The position numbers and the translations under genes were made by a program. From Bacteroidota bacterium (GTDB lineage: Bacteria; Bacteroidota; Bacteroidia; Chitinophagales; Chitinophagaceae), in assembly GCA_023390215.1 (NCBI GenBank), contig JAEWDG010000189.1:1-10197 (forward strand): 10,197 nt of DNA, read 5' to 3'. The notes below the pieces were generated by a model. The model was given only the letters and a program-made list of their open reading frames with translations. It did not search any database and was not told the origin of the DNA. Below are positions 1 to 6,658 of this stretch, piece by piece (the first letter of the stretch is position 1; each line of letters opens with the position of its first letter).

Positions 1-28
1 TGAAGCAATTAAAGATGCTGTGCAGTAG
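1..28 (+). CDS. 3' end of an unidentified gene (partial)
   Basis: The frame that begins at base 2 reads Glu-Ala-Ile-Lys-Asp-Ala-Val-Gln and stops at TAG 26-28. A strong terminator follows about 50 bases later, which is what a gene end on this strand would look like. Eight residues are too few to assign a family. The call rests on the terminator and an ordinary amphipathic C-terminal sequence, so it could also be chance. Confidence 0.4.
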
Positions 29-79
29 TATGCGCTATCAATTATCAAACGATATTTTATAGCTTCTGAATTTAAAAGC

Positions 80-121
80 AAAGGACAGATATTAGAACAA
101 TTCTATTATCTGTCCTTTTTT
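80..121 (+). terminator. Rho-independent terminator
   Basis: A 12-bp stem pairs bases 80-91 with 107-118. After a T-T mismatch (92/106) a further 5 bp (93-97 with 101-105) close on a CAA triloop. A run of T (116-121) follows on the + strand. It ends the transcript whose coding tail is at 1-28. The stem starts with A and ends with T, so it may also act weakly on leftward transcription from the reductase gene. Confidence 0.88.
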
Positions 122-178
122 ATTGAAATTTCTCCCCGGGTCAAATGTAACTGTGTGGGGTAGACGCAAAAATATGCG

Positions 179-901
179 TTAGCCTTTTGCCGGATTGCTT
201 GGCCTGATCTCGATTTTACTCGGCAAAGCCCTCGGATTCATACGCATCAGGTCAACAACCAGTTCACCAATATCTTCCGGTTGAATTTTCCAGGCATCCG
301 CGGCTGATGGTTCGTGCCCGTTGAAGTGGCTGGTTACAGAACCCGGCATGATCGTAGAAACTTTTATTTCGTATTTCCGCAAGTCGAGCATGATTGCCTG
401 AGAAAACCCCACCAGTCCAAATTTACTGGCATTGTATGCTGCGCCATTCTCAAAAAAATTAGTACCGGCCAGACTGGCTATAGTGATGATATATCCTTTA
501 GATTTTTTCAGCGGTTCGATGGCAGCTTTTACACTGTGAAAAACCCCAGTCAAATTTGTATTGATGGTTTCGTGCCAGTGTGCTTCATTCAGTTCATCTA
601 TCGGGGCGAAATGGCCCACACCCGCATTGGCCACCAGCAAATCAAGTTTCCCGAATTTATTAATCACCTGGTCTATTGCATCCTTCTCAGGTTTACCATG
701 GCTTACATCCGACTCAATTGCAAGAACACGTGATTCATCGCTGCAAAGCTGCCTGGAGGCTTCAGAAACTGTAGATAGATTTCTTCCGGAAATCGCCACA
801 TTCATTCCCTGCCCGAGTAGCGCCTTTGCGATTCCATAACCGATTCCTTTACTGCCACCTGTGATATAGGCAACTTTACCACTGAGTTGATTTGTTTCCA
901 T
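179..901 (-). CDS. Short-chain dehydrogenase/reductase (SDR family, NAD(P)-dependent)
   Basis: A 240-residue Rossmann-fold oxidoreductase of the classical SDR family, probably cytoplasmic. Visible motifs are the cofactor loop TGGSKGIG (residues 14-21), NAG (92-94), the NTN motif with Asn116, and the catalytic Ser143, Tyr156 and Lys160 (YNASK). Arg40 after the second strand (SGRN) favours NADP(H). The length fits the classical family. I chose the ATG at 899-901. An in-frame ATG at 923-925 adds eight residues with no homology to the fold and overlaps a possible -7 box at 923-930. The substrate cannot be read from the sequence. The protein resembles FabG-like reductases with a C-terminal 'EIRPSNP'-type end. 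Sepiapterin/pteridine reductase is an alternative worth naming, because two pterin-synthesis genes lie 0.8 kb away, but they are on the other strand. The neighbouring GIY-YIG gene is transcribed divergently. Confidence 0.9.
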   Translation of the reverse strand: METNQLSGKVAYITGGSKGIGYGIAKALLGQGMNVAISGRNLSTVSEASRQLCSDESRVLAIESDVSHGKPEKDAIDQVINKFGKLDLLVANAGVGHFAPIDELNEAHWHETINTNLTGVFHSVKAAIEPLKKSKGYIITIASLAGTNFFENGAAYNASKFGLVGFSQAIMLDLRKYEIKVSTIMPGSVTSHFNGHEPSAADAWKIQPEDIGELVVDLMRMNPRALPSKIEIRPSNPAKG

Positions 902-922
902 GAGCTTTTTACAATTGAAATA

Positions 923-930
923 CAAATTTG
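923..930 (-). promoter_or_regulatory. Possible -7 box of the SDR gene
   Basis: On the - strand this reads CAAATTTG, one mismatch from the Bacteroidota -7 consensus TAnnTTTG. It would place the transcript start about 18 bases before the ATG at 901. No clear -33 TTG is seen, and the site is a palindrome, so the evidence is weak. Confidence 0.25.
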
Positions 931-966
931 TTCAATATTTCACGAATTAAAAAATAGGACGAAGCT

Positions 967-974
967 TAGATTTG
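967..974 (+). promoter_or_regulatory. -7 box of the GIY-YIG gene
   Basis: TAGATTTG matches the Bacteroidota -7 consensus TAnnTTTG exactly. It ends three bases before the ATG at 978, so the expected transcript start coincides with the start codon (see findings). I see no -33 TTG at the usual distance. Confidence 0.45.
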
Positions 975-977
975 TTT

Positions 978-1322
978 ATGCCCTACGCGGTTTATGTAAT
1001 AGAATTAAGAAGAAAAGTTTTTTCGGAAGATGCGCGGTTTCGTGAGGCGAACCCACAGTATAATGGTGTACTGGAGTGTTTGTATGTAGGCATGACCAGC
1101 AAAACGCCTAAAGAACGGTTCATGCAGCATAGAACGGGCTATGTGAACAATAAAGGAATCAGGATTTCGGCTTATATCGTGCAAAAATATGGCGCTTATT
1201 TACGTCCCAGTTTATATGAGCACCTGAATCAAAAATCCATGACGCGATCTGAGGCGCTTGCTTTGGAAAAAAAACTGGCTTTGGAACTTAGGAGGAAGGG
1301 ATATGCTGTCTGGTTTAATTAA
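978..1322 (+). CDS. Small GIY-YIG nuclease-like protein
   Basis: A 114-residue protein that looks like a stand-alone GIY-YIG domain. The first strand reads YAVYVIEL (the 'GIY' position, here VYV). The second reads CLYVGMTSK (the 'YIG' position, here YVG). Next comes KERFMQH with the expected Arg and His, and then a helix EALALEKKLALELRRKGYAVW that holds the candidate metal-binding Glu. About 23 residues separate the two strand motifs, more than in UvrC-type domains. I chose ATG 978 over the in-frame TTG at 972, because that TTG lies inside the -7 box. Family members cut DNA in repair, restriction or homing. Nothing here tells which, and the protein has no extra DNA-binding domain. It is a single-gene unit, divergent from the SDR gene and followed by REP-like repeats. 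Confidence 0.78.
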   Translation: MPYAVYVIELRRKVFSEDARFREANPQYNGVLECLYVGMTSKTPKERFMQHRTGYVNNKGIRISAYIVQKYGAYLRPSLYEHLNQKSMTRSEALALEKKLALELRRKGYAVWFN

Positions 1323-1359
1323 CGGGTTATTTCCTTTCCGCCATGCTGAATCCCAATAT

Positions 1360-1385
1360 GTCATGCTGAAGTTGATTCAGCATCT
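1360..1385 (+). repeat. REP-like short palindrome, copy 1
   Basis: A GTCAT start leads into an 8-bp perfect stem, ATGCTGAA (1363-1370) with TTCAGCAT (1376-1383), around a 5-base loop, then CT. The same stem recurs at 1588-1613. It fits the short dispersed intergenic palindromes found in many Bacteroidota genomes. Confidence 0.75.
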
Positions 1386-1449
1386 TTTGAATAGAACTAT
1401 GGAGGGGATTTAATTGAAGTGAGATGCTTCTGCGTTCTAACTGGCAGCT

Positions 1450-1504
1450 CCCGGATCAGGTCCCGACGAAGTTGGGATGCAAGCATCCGGGATGACGTAA
1501 GAGA
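1450..1504 (-). repeat. REP-like long palindrome, unit 1 of a tandem pair
   Basis: A 55-base unit repeated 65 bases downstream with one difference (A at 1482 versus G at 1547). The outer stem pairs CCCGGAT (1450-1456) with ATCCGGG (1485-1491). Inside it is a second hairpin, TCCCGAC/GTTGGGA around GAA. Read on the - strand it starts GTCAT, like the short palindromes, which suggests one family in opposite orientation. Confidence 0.85.
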
Positions 1505-1514
1505 AAGCACAGAT

Positions 1515-1569
1515 CCCGGATCAGGTCCCGACGAAGTTGGGATGCAGGCATCCGGGATGACGTAAGAGA
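1515..1569 (-). repeat. REP-like long palindrome, unit 2 of a tandem pair
   Basis: This matches unit 1 at 54 of 55 bases. Its outer stem is one or two pairs longer because GAT precedes it (ATCCCGGAT/ATCCGGGAT). The nested inner hairpin is identical to that of unit 1. The 10 bases between the two units (1505-1514) are unrelated filler. Confidence 0.85.
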
Positions 1570-1587
1570 GAAGCGTCTCTTCCACGC

Positions 1588-1613
1588 GTCATGCTGAACC
1601 TGATTCAGCATCC
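1588..1613 (+). repeat. REP-like short palindrome, copy 2
   Basis: The same ATGCTGAA/TTCAGCAT stem as copy 1 (1591-1598 with 1604-1611), preceded by GTCAT and followed by CCT. Only the 5-base loop (CCTGA instead of GTTGA) differs. The two short copies bracket the tandem long pair. Confidence 0.75.
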
Positions 1614-1627
1614 TGTAAGAAAGGGAT

Positions 1628-1635
1628 TACCTTTG
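1628..1635 (+). promoter_or_regulatory. Candidate distal -7 box of the pterin operon
   Basis: TACCTTTG matches TAnnTTTG exactly, 94 bases upstream of the ATG at 1730. It could drive the pterin operon with a leader of about 90 bases. No -33 TTG is visible, and the competing box at 1719 is closer. Confidence 0.35.
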
Positions 1636-1718
1636 CATACTACCAAAACTAACGGGCGGATTCAGTTCAAGATCTTAACGTCGGAAAAAACGAATAAACA
1701 ATTCAGCCCTTGCCTTGT

Positions 1719-1726
1719 TACATTTG
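1719..1726 (+). promoter_or_regulatory. Candidate proximal -7 box of the pterin operon
   Basis: TACATTTG matches TAnnTTTG exactly and ends three bases before the ATG at 1730, the same spacing as at the GIY-YIG gene. If used, the mRNA would begin at or near the start codon. Confidence 0.45.
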
Positions 1727-1729
1727 CAG

Positions 1730-2143
1730 ATGCAACAAAAACTGGCAGTTTTCAGGAAAGAACATTTCAATGCAGCGCATCGCTTGAACAACCCTAAATG
1801 GGATGAAGCTACCAATATCGATATCTTTGGAAAATGCAATAACCCTCATTTCCACGGGCACAACTACGAACTGATCGTAAAACTCGCAGGTGTTCCCGAT
1901 CCGGAAACAGGTTTCGTTTACGACCTGAAAAAACTCAGCGATTTAATCAGAGCAGAAATAATTGAACGTTTCGATCACCGCAACCTTAATGAAGACTGTC
2001 CGGAGTTTAAAACCCTAAATCCTACAGCCGAAAATATTGCCCTGGTGATCTACAACATCCTTCGACCGCTTATAGAGCCATCGCTGGATCTGCAGGTCAG
2101 GTTGTTTGAAACAGAAAGAAATTTTGTAGAATATCCAGCATAG
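1730..2143 (+). CDS. 6-pyruvoyl-tetrahydropterin / 6-carboxytetrahydropterin synthase (PTPS/QueD family)
   Basis: A 137-residue cytoplasmic enzyme acting on dihydroneopterin triphosphate. Zinc ligands are His17 (AAHRL), His42 and His44 (FHGH). The catalytic Cys36 (FGKCNNP) and the Asp82-His83 pair (FDHRNLN) are present, as is the pterin-anchoring Glu near the end (FETER). I chose ATG 1730; the in-frame TTG at 1715 would add residues encoded by the -7 box. The stop is one base before folE, so the two are almost certainly co-transcribed. The active-site stretch 'FGKCNNP-x2-HGHNY' and the overall spacing resemble eukaryotic-type PTPS, which leads to tetrahydrobiopterin. Bacterial QueD, for queuosine, uses the same fold. 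No queC, queE or queF is in view, so the end product stays open. Confidence 0.92.
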   Translation: MQQKLAVFRKEHFNAAHRLNNPKWDEATNIDIFGKCNNPHFHGHNYELIVKLAGVPDPETGFVYDLKKLSDLIRAEIIERFDHRNLNEDCPEFKTLNPTAENIALVIYNILRPLIEPSLDLQVRLFETERNFVEYPA

Positions 2144-2144
2144 C

Positions 2145-2738
2145 ATGTATCAGAAAACAGAACATTACGACGAAGGCGTTACGAATGATTTAATTAAATC
2201 TTATACTTCCATTCTTAAATCAATCGGTGAAGATGTAAACCGCGAAGGATTGCTTAAAACTCCTGAACGGATCGCCAAAGCCATGCAGTTCATGACGCAG
2301 GGTTATTCACAGGACGCCCTGTCGATACTGAACTCAGCAAAATTCCATGAGCCGATAAGCGAAATGGTAATCGTGAAAGACATAGAACTGTACAGTATGT
2401 GCGAACACCACATGTTACCCTTTTACGGAAAAGCACATATTGCGTATATACCAAACGGTTATATTACAGGACTGAGTAAAATCGCACGTGTGGTAGATGT
2501 ATACAGCCGCCGTTTACAGGTTCAGGAGCGACTCACGCACCAGATCCTTGAGTGCTTGCGGGAAGCATTAAATCCCTTAGGCGTTGCCGTTGTTATTGAA
2601 GCATCTCATCTCTGTATGATGATGCGCGGCGTATCAAAACAAAACTCCGTTACCACAACTTCAGCGTTCTTCGGTGAATTTGAAAAGAATGAAACCCGCA
2701 GCGAGTTCATGAAACTGATATCAGCCCGCCTGCACTAA
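2145..2738 (+). CDS. folE: GTP cyclohydrolase I
   Basis: Converts GTP to 7,8-dihydroneopterin triphosphate, the first step toward folate, biopterin or queuosine, as a cytoplasmic toroidal multimer. The 197-residue length is typical. Motifs are [12 protein letters not shown] (35-46), the zinc and catalytic segment SMCEHHMLP (Cys86, His88, His89), [10 protein letters not shown] (109-118), [11 protein letters not shown] (124-134), and the third zinc ligand Cys157 in [12 protein letters not shown]. All three zinc ligands are kept, so this is the canonical zinc-dependent type IA enzyme and not the FolE2 type. It starts one base after the stop of the PTPS/QueD gene and has no separate promoter or Shine-Dalgarno site, which fits translational coupling. 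Its product is that neighbour's substrate. Confidence 0.97.
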   Translation: MYQKTEHYDEGVTNDLIKSYTSILKSIGEDVNREGLLKTPERIAKAMQFMTQGYSQDALSILNSAKFHEPISEMVIVKDIELYSMCEHHMLPFYGKAHIAYIPNGYITGLSKIARVVDVYSRRLQVQERLTHQILECLREALNPLGVAVVIEASHLCMMMRGVSKQNSVTTTSAFFGEFEKNETRSEFMKLISARLH

Positions 2739-2785
2739 CCGGTCTTCCATAATTTTCCTTTTCTTTGTCTCTAAACCAGGAGTTA

Positions 2786-3676
2786 ATGAAACATGCATAT
2801 GTATTCCCCGGGCAGGGATCACAATTTCCCGGAATGGGAAAAGAGCTTTATGATTCCTCGCATGACATGAGGGAATTTTTTCATTCTGCAAATGAAATTT
2901 TGGGCTTTGAAATCACACAGATAAAATTCGGAGGTACTCCTGAAGAGTTGAAACAAACACGTGTAACGCAACCTGCTATCTTCATTCATTCCGTGGCTGC
3001 TTTTATGAGTATTCCCGATGCAAAGCCTGATATGGTTGCAGGTCATTCACTGGGGGAATTTTCCGCCCTGGTCGCCAACAAAACCATACGATTCGATGAT
3101 GCACTAAACCTTGTCGCCATCCGGGCGAATGCGATGCAGCATGCATGCGAATTACATCCCTCTACCATGGCAGCGGTATTGGGTTTGGATGATGAAAAAG
3201 TTGAAGAGATCTGCCAGTATGTTACCAATGAATCGGGTGAAGTGGTGGTTGCCGCCAATTATAATTGCCCAGGACAATTGGTCATCAGCGGTAGTATCCG
3301 TGCAATTGACATGGCCTGCGAACGCATGAAGGCTGCCGGTGCCAAACGTGCCCTGGTGCTGCCTGTTGGAGGTGCCTTCCATTCTCCGCTTATGCTTCCG
3401 GCAAAAGAAGAACTGGAGAAAGCAATTCTCACTACTGAATTCCATACGCCAATCTGCCCTGTCTATCAAAACGTAGCCGGCAGAGCGGTAAGTGATCCTG
3501 AAGAAATCAAACAGAATCTTATCGCACAGCTTACCGGACCTGTGAAATGGACACAAACCATTCAGGCGATGATCGCTGATGGTGCAGGAGAGTTTACGGA
3601 ATGCGGGCCTGGAAAAGTATTACAGGGACTCATCAACAAAATTGAGAAATCAGCCCTAACTAACGGTGTACAATAA
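2786..3676 (+). CDS. fabD: Malonyl-CoA:ACP transacylase
   Basis: Moves malonyl groups from CoA to acyl carrier protein for fatty-acid synthesis in the cytoplasm. It is 296 residues, the normal length. Motifs are the N-terminal FPGQGSQFPGMG (7-18), the nucleophile Ser88 in GHSLGEFSAL, Arg113 (IRANAM), which binds the malonyl carboxylate, and catalytic His199 in GGAFHSPLM. I chose ATG 2786: AGGAG lies three bases before it (close, but the only good Shine-Dalgarno match in the window), and homology starts at residue 3. The in-frame TTG at 2765 is less likely. The 47-base gap after folE contains TTTCTTTG (2760-2767), one mismatch from the -7 consensus, so fabD may have its own promoter or share the folE transcript. 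No other fab gene is nearby. Confidence 0.96.
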   Translation: MKHAYVFPGQGSQFPGMGKELYDSSHDMREFFHSANEILGFEITQIKFGGTPEELKQTRVTQPAIFIHSVAAFMSIPDAKPDMVAGHSLGEFSALVANKTIRFDDALNLVAIRANAMQHACELHPSTMAAVLGLDDEKVEEICQYVTNESGEVVVAANYNCPGQLVISGSIRAIDMACERMKAAGAKRALVLPVGGAFHSPLMLPAKEELEKAILTTEFHTPICPVYQNVAGRAVSDPEEIKQNLIAQLTGPVKWTQTIQAMIADGAGEFTECGPGKVLQGLINKIEKSALTNGVQ

Positions 3677-3686
3677 TCGATTTTTG

Positions 3687-3770
3687 TAACGGGCGCGGAT
3701 TCAGAGTTTACCAGGTGCGATGAAACTGGCTTCGCGGAGCACCAGGAGACATATCCCCAGGCATTTTTCA
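3687..3770 (+). ncRNA. Unassigned long hairpin between convergent genes (candidate structured RNA)
   Basis: Bases 3706-3718 pair with 3739-3750 to give 12 pairs interrupted only by a bulged A (3710) and an A-A mismatch (3713/3744). Below this, GGAT (3697-3700) can pair with ATCC (3753-3756). The 20-base apical loop is 3719-3738, and T5 at 3764-3768 could end a transcript. GATTTTTG (3679-3686) just upstream is one mismatch from the -7 consensus. The text GTTTACCAGG recalls the helix of bacterial SRP RNA, but the apex lacks the GGAA tetraloop and conserved internal loop, so I do not call it ffs. It could instead be the shared terminator structure of the two convergent genes. Strand is a guess, as the helix forms on either. 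Confidence 0.3.
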
Positions 3771-3793
3771 TGATTTAATAATCAAACGAAAAA

Positions 3794-6637
3794 TTATTGC
3801 ATGATAGTAACATACCCTTTGCGGAAAATGCGGTTGCCTATATAATCAACAGCTTCTACCATCCATATATACGTTCCCATACCCTGCATCTTACCCTGGA
3901 ATCTGCCATCCCAGCCTTCGCCTTGTGAAGATGTAGAGAAGATCATCTGCCCGTAGCGATTATATACATGGAAATATCCAAATGAACGCATACCTACCAA
4001 CACGGGTTTCAAAATATCATTTAACCCATCAGCATTAGGAGTGAATGCATTAGGAACGTACACTTCAGGACCCCGGTACGTTTGCACTTTAATGGTATCG
4101 GTACCGGTACAACCACTCGGAGTGCTTGCATAAACAATAAGTGTATTGAATTCATCCTTAAGTGTTGCGATAGGGTCTGGAATGTCCGGATTATTCATTA
4201 TTGCGGCTGGCGTCCAGGAATACGCGGTGAAACCGGTATGGTTTACATCGATCGCATGTAATTGTAAAGGTTGATTTACTGCAACAACAGTATCTTTTCC
4301 TGCATACAATTCCGCGGGAGGAAGGAGCGTAATTTTTATATGATCATCGCTTAATGAATGGCAGCCATTCGCGTCCACTACCGCAAGACTATACGTTATA
4401 TTGCGGGGATGATCCACCAAAGGATCGGCCGCCTGGGGATCGCTGAGGAAAGTGGACGGCGTCCAGGTGTATTCTATACCTCCGGAACCGGACAGTTGCG
4501 TACTTCCACCATAACAAATCACCTGGTCATCACCTGCTTCAGGAACTGGCGCTATATTTACCGACAAAGGAATGGAATCAATTAAAGAACAAATCCCCAG
4601 TGTTGCGGTTACATGATACAGGGTAGTTTGTTTGGGTGATGCGATAACATTTGCGCCCGAAGCTGTGTTCAATGAACCCGCGGGCGACCATGCCAATGCG
4701 GTTGCATTCGAAACAGCGTGCAACTGCGTACTTGTACCTTCACAGATCCCAGTCGTATCATAACTTAAAGCCAGTGTTAAGGAATTAATATAGGTAACGG
4801 TTACGCCTGGTTGTGAAACAGTGCATCCATTGTTGTCCTTTACTGTTACGGTATAGGTGCCGGGAGGTTGACTCAAGGTTGATGACCCTGCGAACGCGCC
4901 ACCTGCTGAATACGTATATGCCGGATCACCGCCTGAAGCTGTTACTACGATCGTGCCATTGGCACCTGCAGTACAGCCCCCATCCGTAGTCGTTATATTG
5001 TCGATAACGAGCGTTGGGTATTGCTGAACAATATTAACATGTGCAGTGTCTGTACAGCCTGAACCATCTATCAGCGATACGATATAACTCCCTACGGGCA
5101 GGTTGGTTAATATGCCTGAAGCCTGAGGTGTACCACTATTTACCGAAAATTGAGGGTTTGTCCAACCGGGTCCTGCATGTGCATAGATAATACCGGAACT
5201 TTCACCGTTACAATTTACCTGCTGAACTGAATCAATGTTTATTTTTTTCCAGAAGATAAAAGCCGAGTCTTTACCATGGCAATTTCCTGTGGTTGATGTG
5301 CAATAATATTTTGTACTGTCTGATGGTGGGGTTACGATGGGTGATGCGGAGGTCGGGTCATCCATATTTGTGGTAGGTGACCATTGATAAGTTGCATAGC
5401 TCGAATGTGCAGCCAATTGCACAGAACTGTTGCGACAGATTCTCAGGGTATCCGGCACGATGGTGAGGGTATCATAATCGCGGATCTGAAATATGGTGCT
5501 GTCGGTAGCATACATATTGGAACATCCTGCCATCGTGTAGATCTTAAGGATCTCCACGCCTTCAGGAAGATTATCGACAATGGGGATAAGGCTTAATTGA
5601 ACTGAGGTTTCATTCGCAGGAATAGTCACCGTGGCAGGAAGGTTTTGAATATCCACCCCATTTACTGCTGTTCCACCATAACCAAGGTTAACGACTTTTG
5701 GGATGGGTTGAGCTTCAGAGCGGCTGATGGTAAGTGTTCCCGACAAGCATCCTTCTACGAGGTAGCTATTGCCGTTGGCATCTATCTGCGTGGTATTTTG
5801 AATGGATAAGGTTGTTGAAGTAAGACTTTTCGCTTCAAGGAAAACGCCACTATCCCATACCGCATCAGAATTATCAGCGATCACCAGTTTCATGTGATAG
5901 ACCTGGCAGGGCTGAACCTGTTCCTGTGCAGTAAGCACGGTGGTATAACCGTCGTGCGTAAGCGCTGTTCCTGTAGTATTGTTCCTGTAGTATTGTGTAT
6001 TTGCCAGGCAGGGAGAGGGAAATGCATCGGGAACATTGTTGATGCTCGAAATTGACACTGCAAGATTTGTATTGGGAACAAGGGCAATATTTCTAAGCCC
6101 GCTTATTCCCGGACCGGAAACGAAGAATGCAAATGCATCATTGTAATCGCCGCAGGCGAAGCTTGGATCATATTCTTCAGAAGAAAATACATACCTGAAT
6201 TTGATGCTGTCACCCGTTGGAATAAAATCGAATTCAAGCACACAGGCATCATTCATATCATCCACATTTGCACCGATCTGATCGGCAAGATCCTGATCAC
6301 CGGGTAAATTCCAGCCTGTGCTGGCTAGTACATTTTGCGCCTGGGTTGAGTTATTGCCATCTACGCCTTTGCTCGAGCCATTGGTTTTTGCTCTGCCCGA
6401 AGTCAATACAATTCCGCTATCGAGACCGGGAGCAGAATTGCCCGTCCTTTTAAAAAATCCGGCCATATTTGTATTACCGGTGAACGTTACATTACTGATA
6501 GAAATTCCATCCCCAACCAATCGCTGGGCAAGCGCAGTAGCATTAGGTGCATTGGTTACGGTAAGCTGACTATATCCTGTAAACGATGCGAAAACCATCA
6601 CCAGGATTAAAATCAACTTGCGGGTTGAAAGATGCAT
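3794..6637 (-). CDS. T9SS-secreted mosaic surface protein (choice-of-anchor L, Ig-like and SprB-like repeats, CHU_C domain)
   Basis: A 947-residue exported protein, the longest gene here. Residues 1-24 form a signal peptide ending near GYSQ. About 30-270 match a choice-of-anchor L domain (LDSGIVLTSG at 72-81, FSSEEYDPSFACGDYNDAFAF at 151-171). About 295-385 look Calx-beta-like. Four Ig/PKD-like modules follow, each with a W[S/T]P signature (419, 650, 725, 808). The first is separated from the other three by two SprB-like repeats (about 467-538 and 543-615), each with an ASG/AHAG-type loop and a G-S/T-Y-x-V strand. Residues 859-947 are the CHU_C (type B) sorting domain, beginning VYVPNAFTPNADGLND. 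CHU_C cargo is exported by the type IX system in gliding or surface-active Bacteroidota. No enzymatic domain is visible, so an adhesin or structural role is inferred. A -7-like box sits at 6659-6666. Confidence 0.92.
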   Translation of the reverse strand: MHLSTRKLILILVMVFASFTGYSQLTVTNAPNATALAQRLVGDGISISNVTFTGNTNMAGFFKRTGNSAPGLDSGIVLTSGRAKTNGSSKGVDGNNSTQAQNVLASTGWNLPGDQDLADQIGANVDDMNDACVLEFDFIPTGDSIKFRYVFSSEEYDPSFACGDYNDAFAFFVSGPGISGLRNIALVPNTNLAVSISSINNVPDAFPSPCLANTQYYRNNTTGTALTHDGYTTVLTAQEQVQPCQVYHMKLVIADNSDAVWDSGVFLEAKSLTSTTLSIQNTTQIDANGNSYLVEGCLSGTLTISRSEAQPIPKVVNLGYGGTAVNGVDIQNLPATVTIPANETSVQLSLIPIVDNLPEGVEILKIYTMAGCSNMYATDSTIFQIRDYDTLTIVPDTLRICRNSSVQLAAHSSYATYQWSPTTNMDDPTSASPIVTPPSDSTKYYCTSTTGNCHGKDSAFIFWKKINIDSVQQVNCNGESSGIIYAHAGPGWTNPQFSVNSGTPQASGILTNLPVGSYIVSLIDGSGCTDTAHVNIVQQYPTLVIDNITTTDGGCTAGANGTIVVTASGGDPAYTYSAGGAFAGSSTLSQPPGTYTVTVKDNNGCTVSQPGVTVTYINSLTLALSYDTTGICEGTSTQLHAVSNATALAWSPAGSLNTASGANVIASPKQTTLYHVTATLGICSLIDSIPLSVNIAPVPEAGDDQVICYGGSTQLSGSGGIEYTWTPSTFLSDPQAADPLVDHPRNITYSLAVVDANGCHSLSDDHIKITLLPPAELYAGKDTVVAVNQPLQLHAIDVNHTGFTAYSWTPAAIMNNPDIPDPIATLKDEFNTLIVYASTPSGCTGTDTIKVQTYRGPEVYVPNAFTPNADGLNDILKPVLVGMRSFGYFHVYNRYGQMIFSTSSQGEGWDGRFQGKMQGMGTYIWMVEAVDYIGNRIFRKGYVTIMQ

Positions 6638-6658
6638 GGGAAGGACTGGTTAAGTAGC

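Larger units (their letters stand above)
1323..1729. other. Non-coding region with REP-like palindromes and queD-side promoters
   Basis: About 400 bases without a credible gene. Bases 1360-1613 hold four palindromic repeat units, described separately, plus a stray half unit (CATGCTGAA, 1342-1350). Bases 1386-1449 show nothing recognisable. Bases 1614-1729 form the upstream region of the pterin operon with two -7-like boxes. Open frames here (for example 1397-1585 on the - strand and 1591 onward on the + strand) simply read through the repeats. Confidence 0.75.

Noticed and set aside
164..179. Hairpin ACGCA/TGCGT at the SDR stop as a terminator
   Set aside because: It has only 5 bp and no following T run on either strand.
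314..839. Open frames on the + strand inside the SDR gene, and similar shadows inside fabD, mdh, the surface protein and efp
   Set aside because: They are antisense or out of frame to well-supported genes and have no domains or start signals.
902..925. Longer start of the SDR (ATG at 923-925)
   Set aside because: The eight added residues lie before the Rossmann strand and overlap a -7-like box.
1450..1569. Tandem 55-base repeats as a CRISPR array
   Set aside because: There are only two units, separated by 10 bases. They are strongly nested palindromes with no spacer of normal size and no cas genes.
1397..1797. Two open frames, 1397-1585 (-) and 1591-1797 (+)
   Set aside because: They read through the palindromic repeats and the promoter of the pterin operon. 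The proteins show duplicated low-quality sequence and no domain.
3687..3760. SRP (4.5S) RNA gene ffs
   Set aside because: GTTTACCAGG matches the helix of E. coli 4.5S RNA as I recall it, but the GGAA tetraloop and the conserved internal loop at the apex are missing.
3562..3771. 69-residue open frame on the - strand
   Set aside because: It lies mostly antisense to the fabD 3' end and runs through the hairpin. It has no start signal and no recognisable domain.
3768..3804. AT-rich inverted repeat (TCATG..AATAAT / ATTATT..CATGA) as terminator of the surface-protein gene
   Set aside because: The stem is interrupted, AT-only in its core and overlaps the stop codon. There is no T tract on the - strand at the right place.
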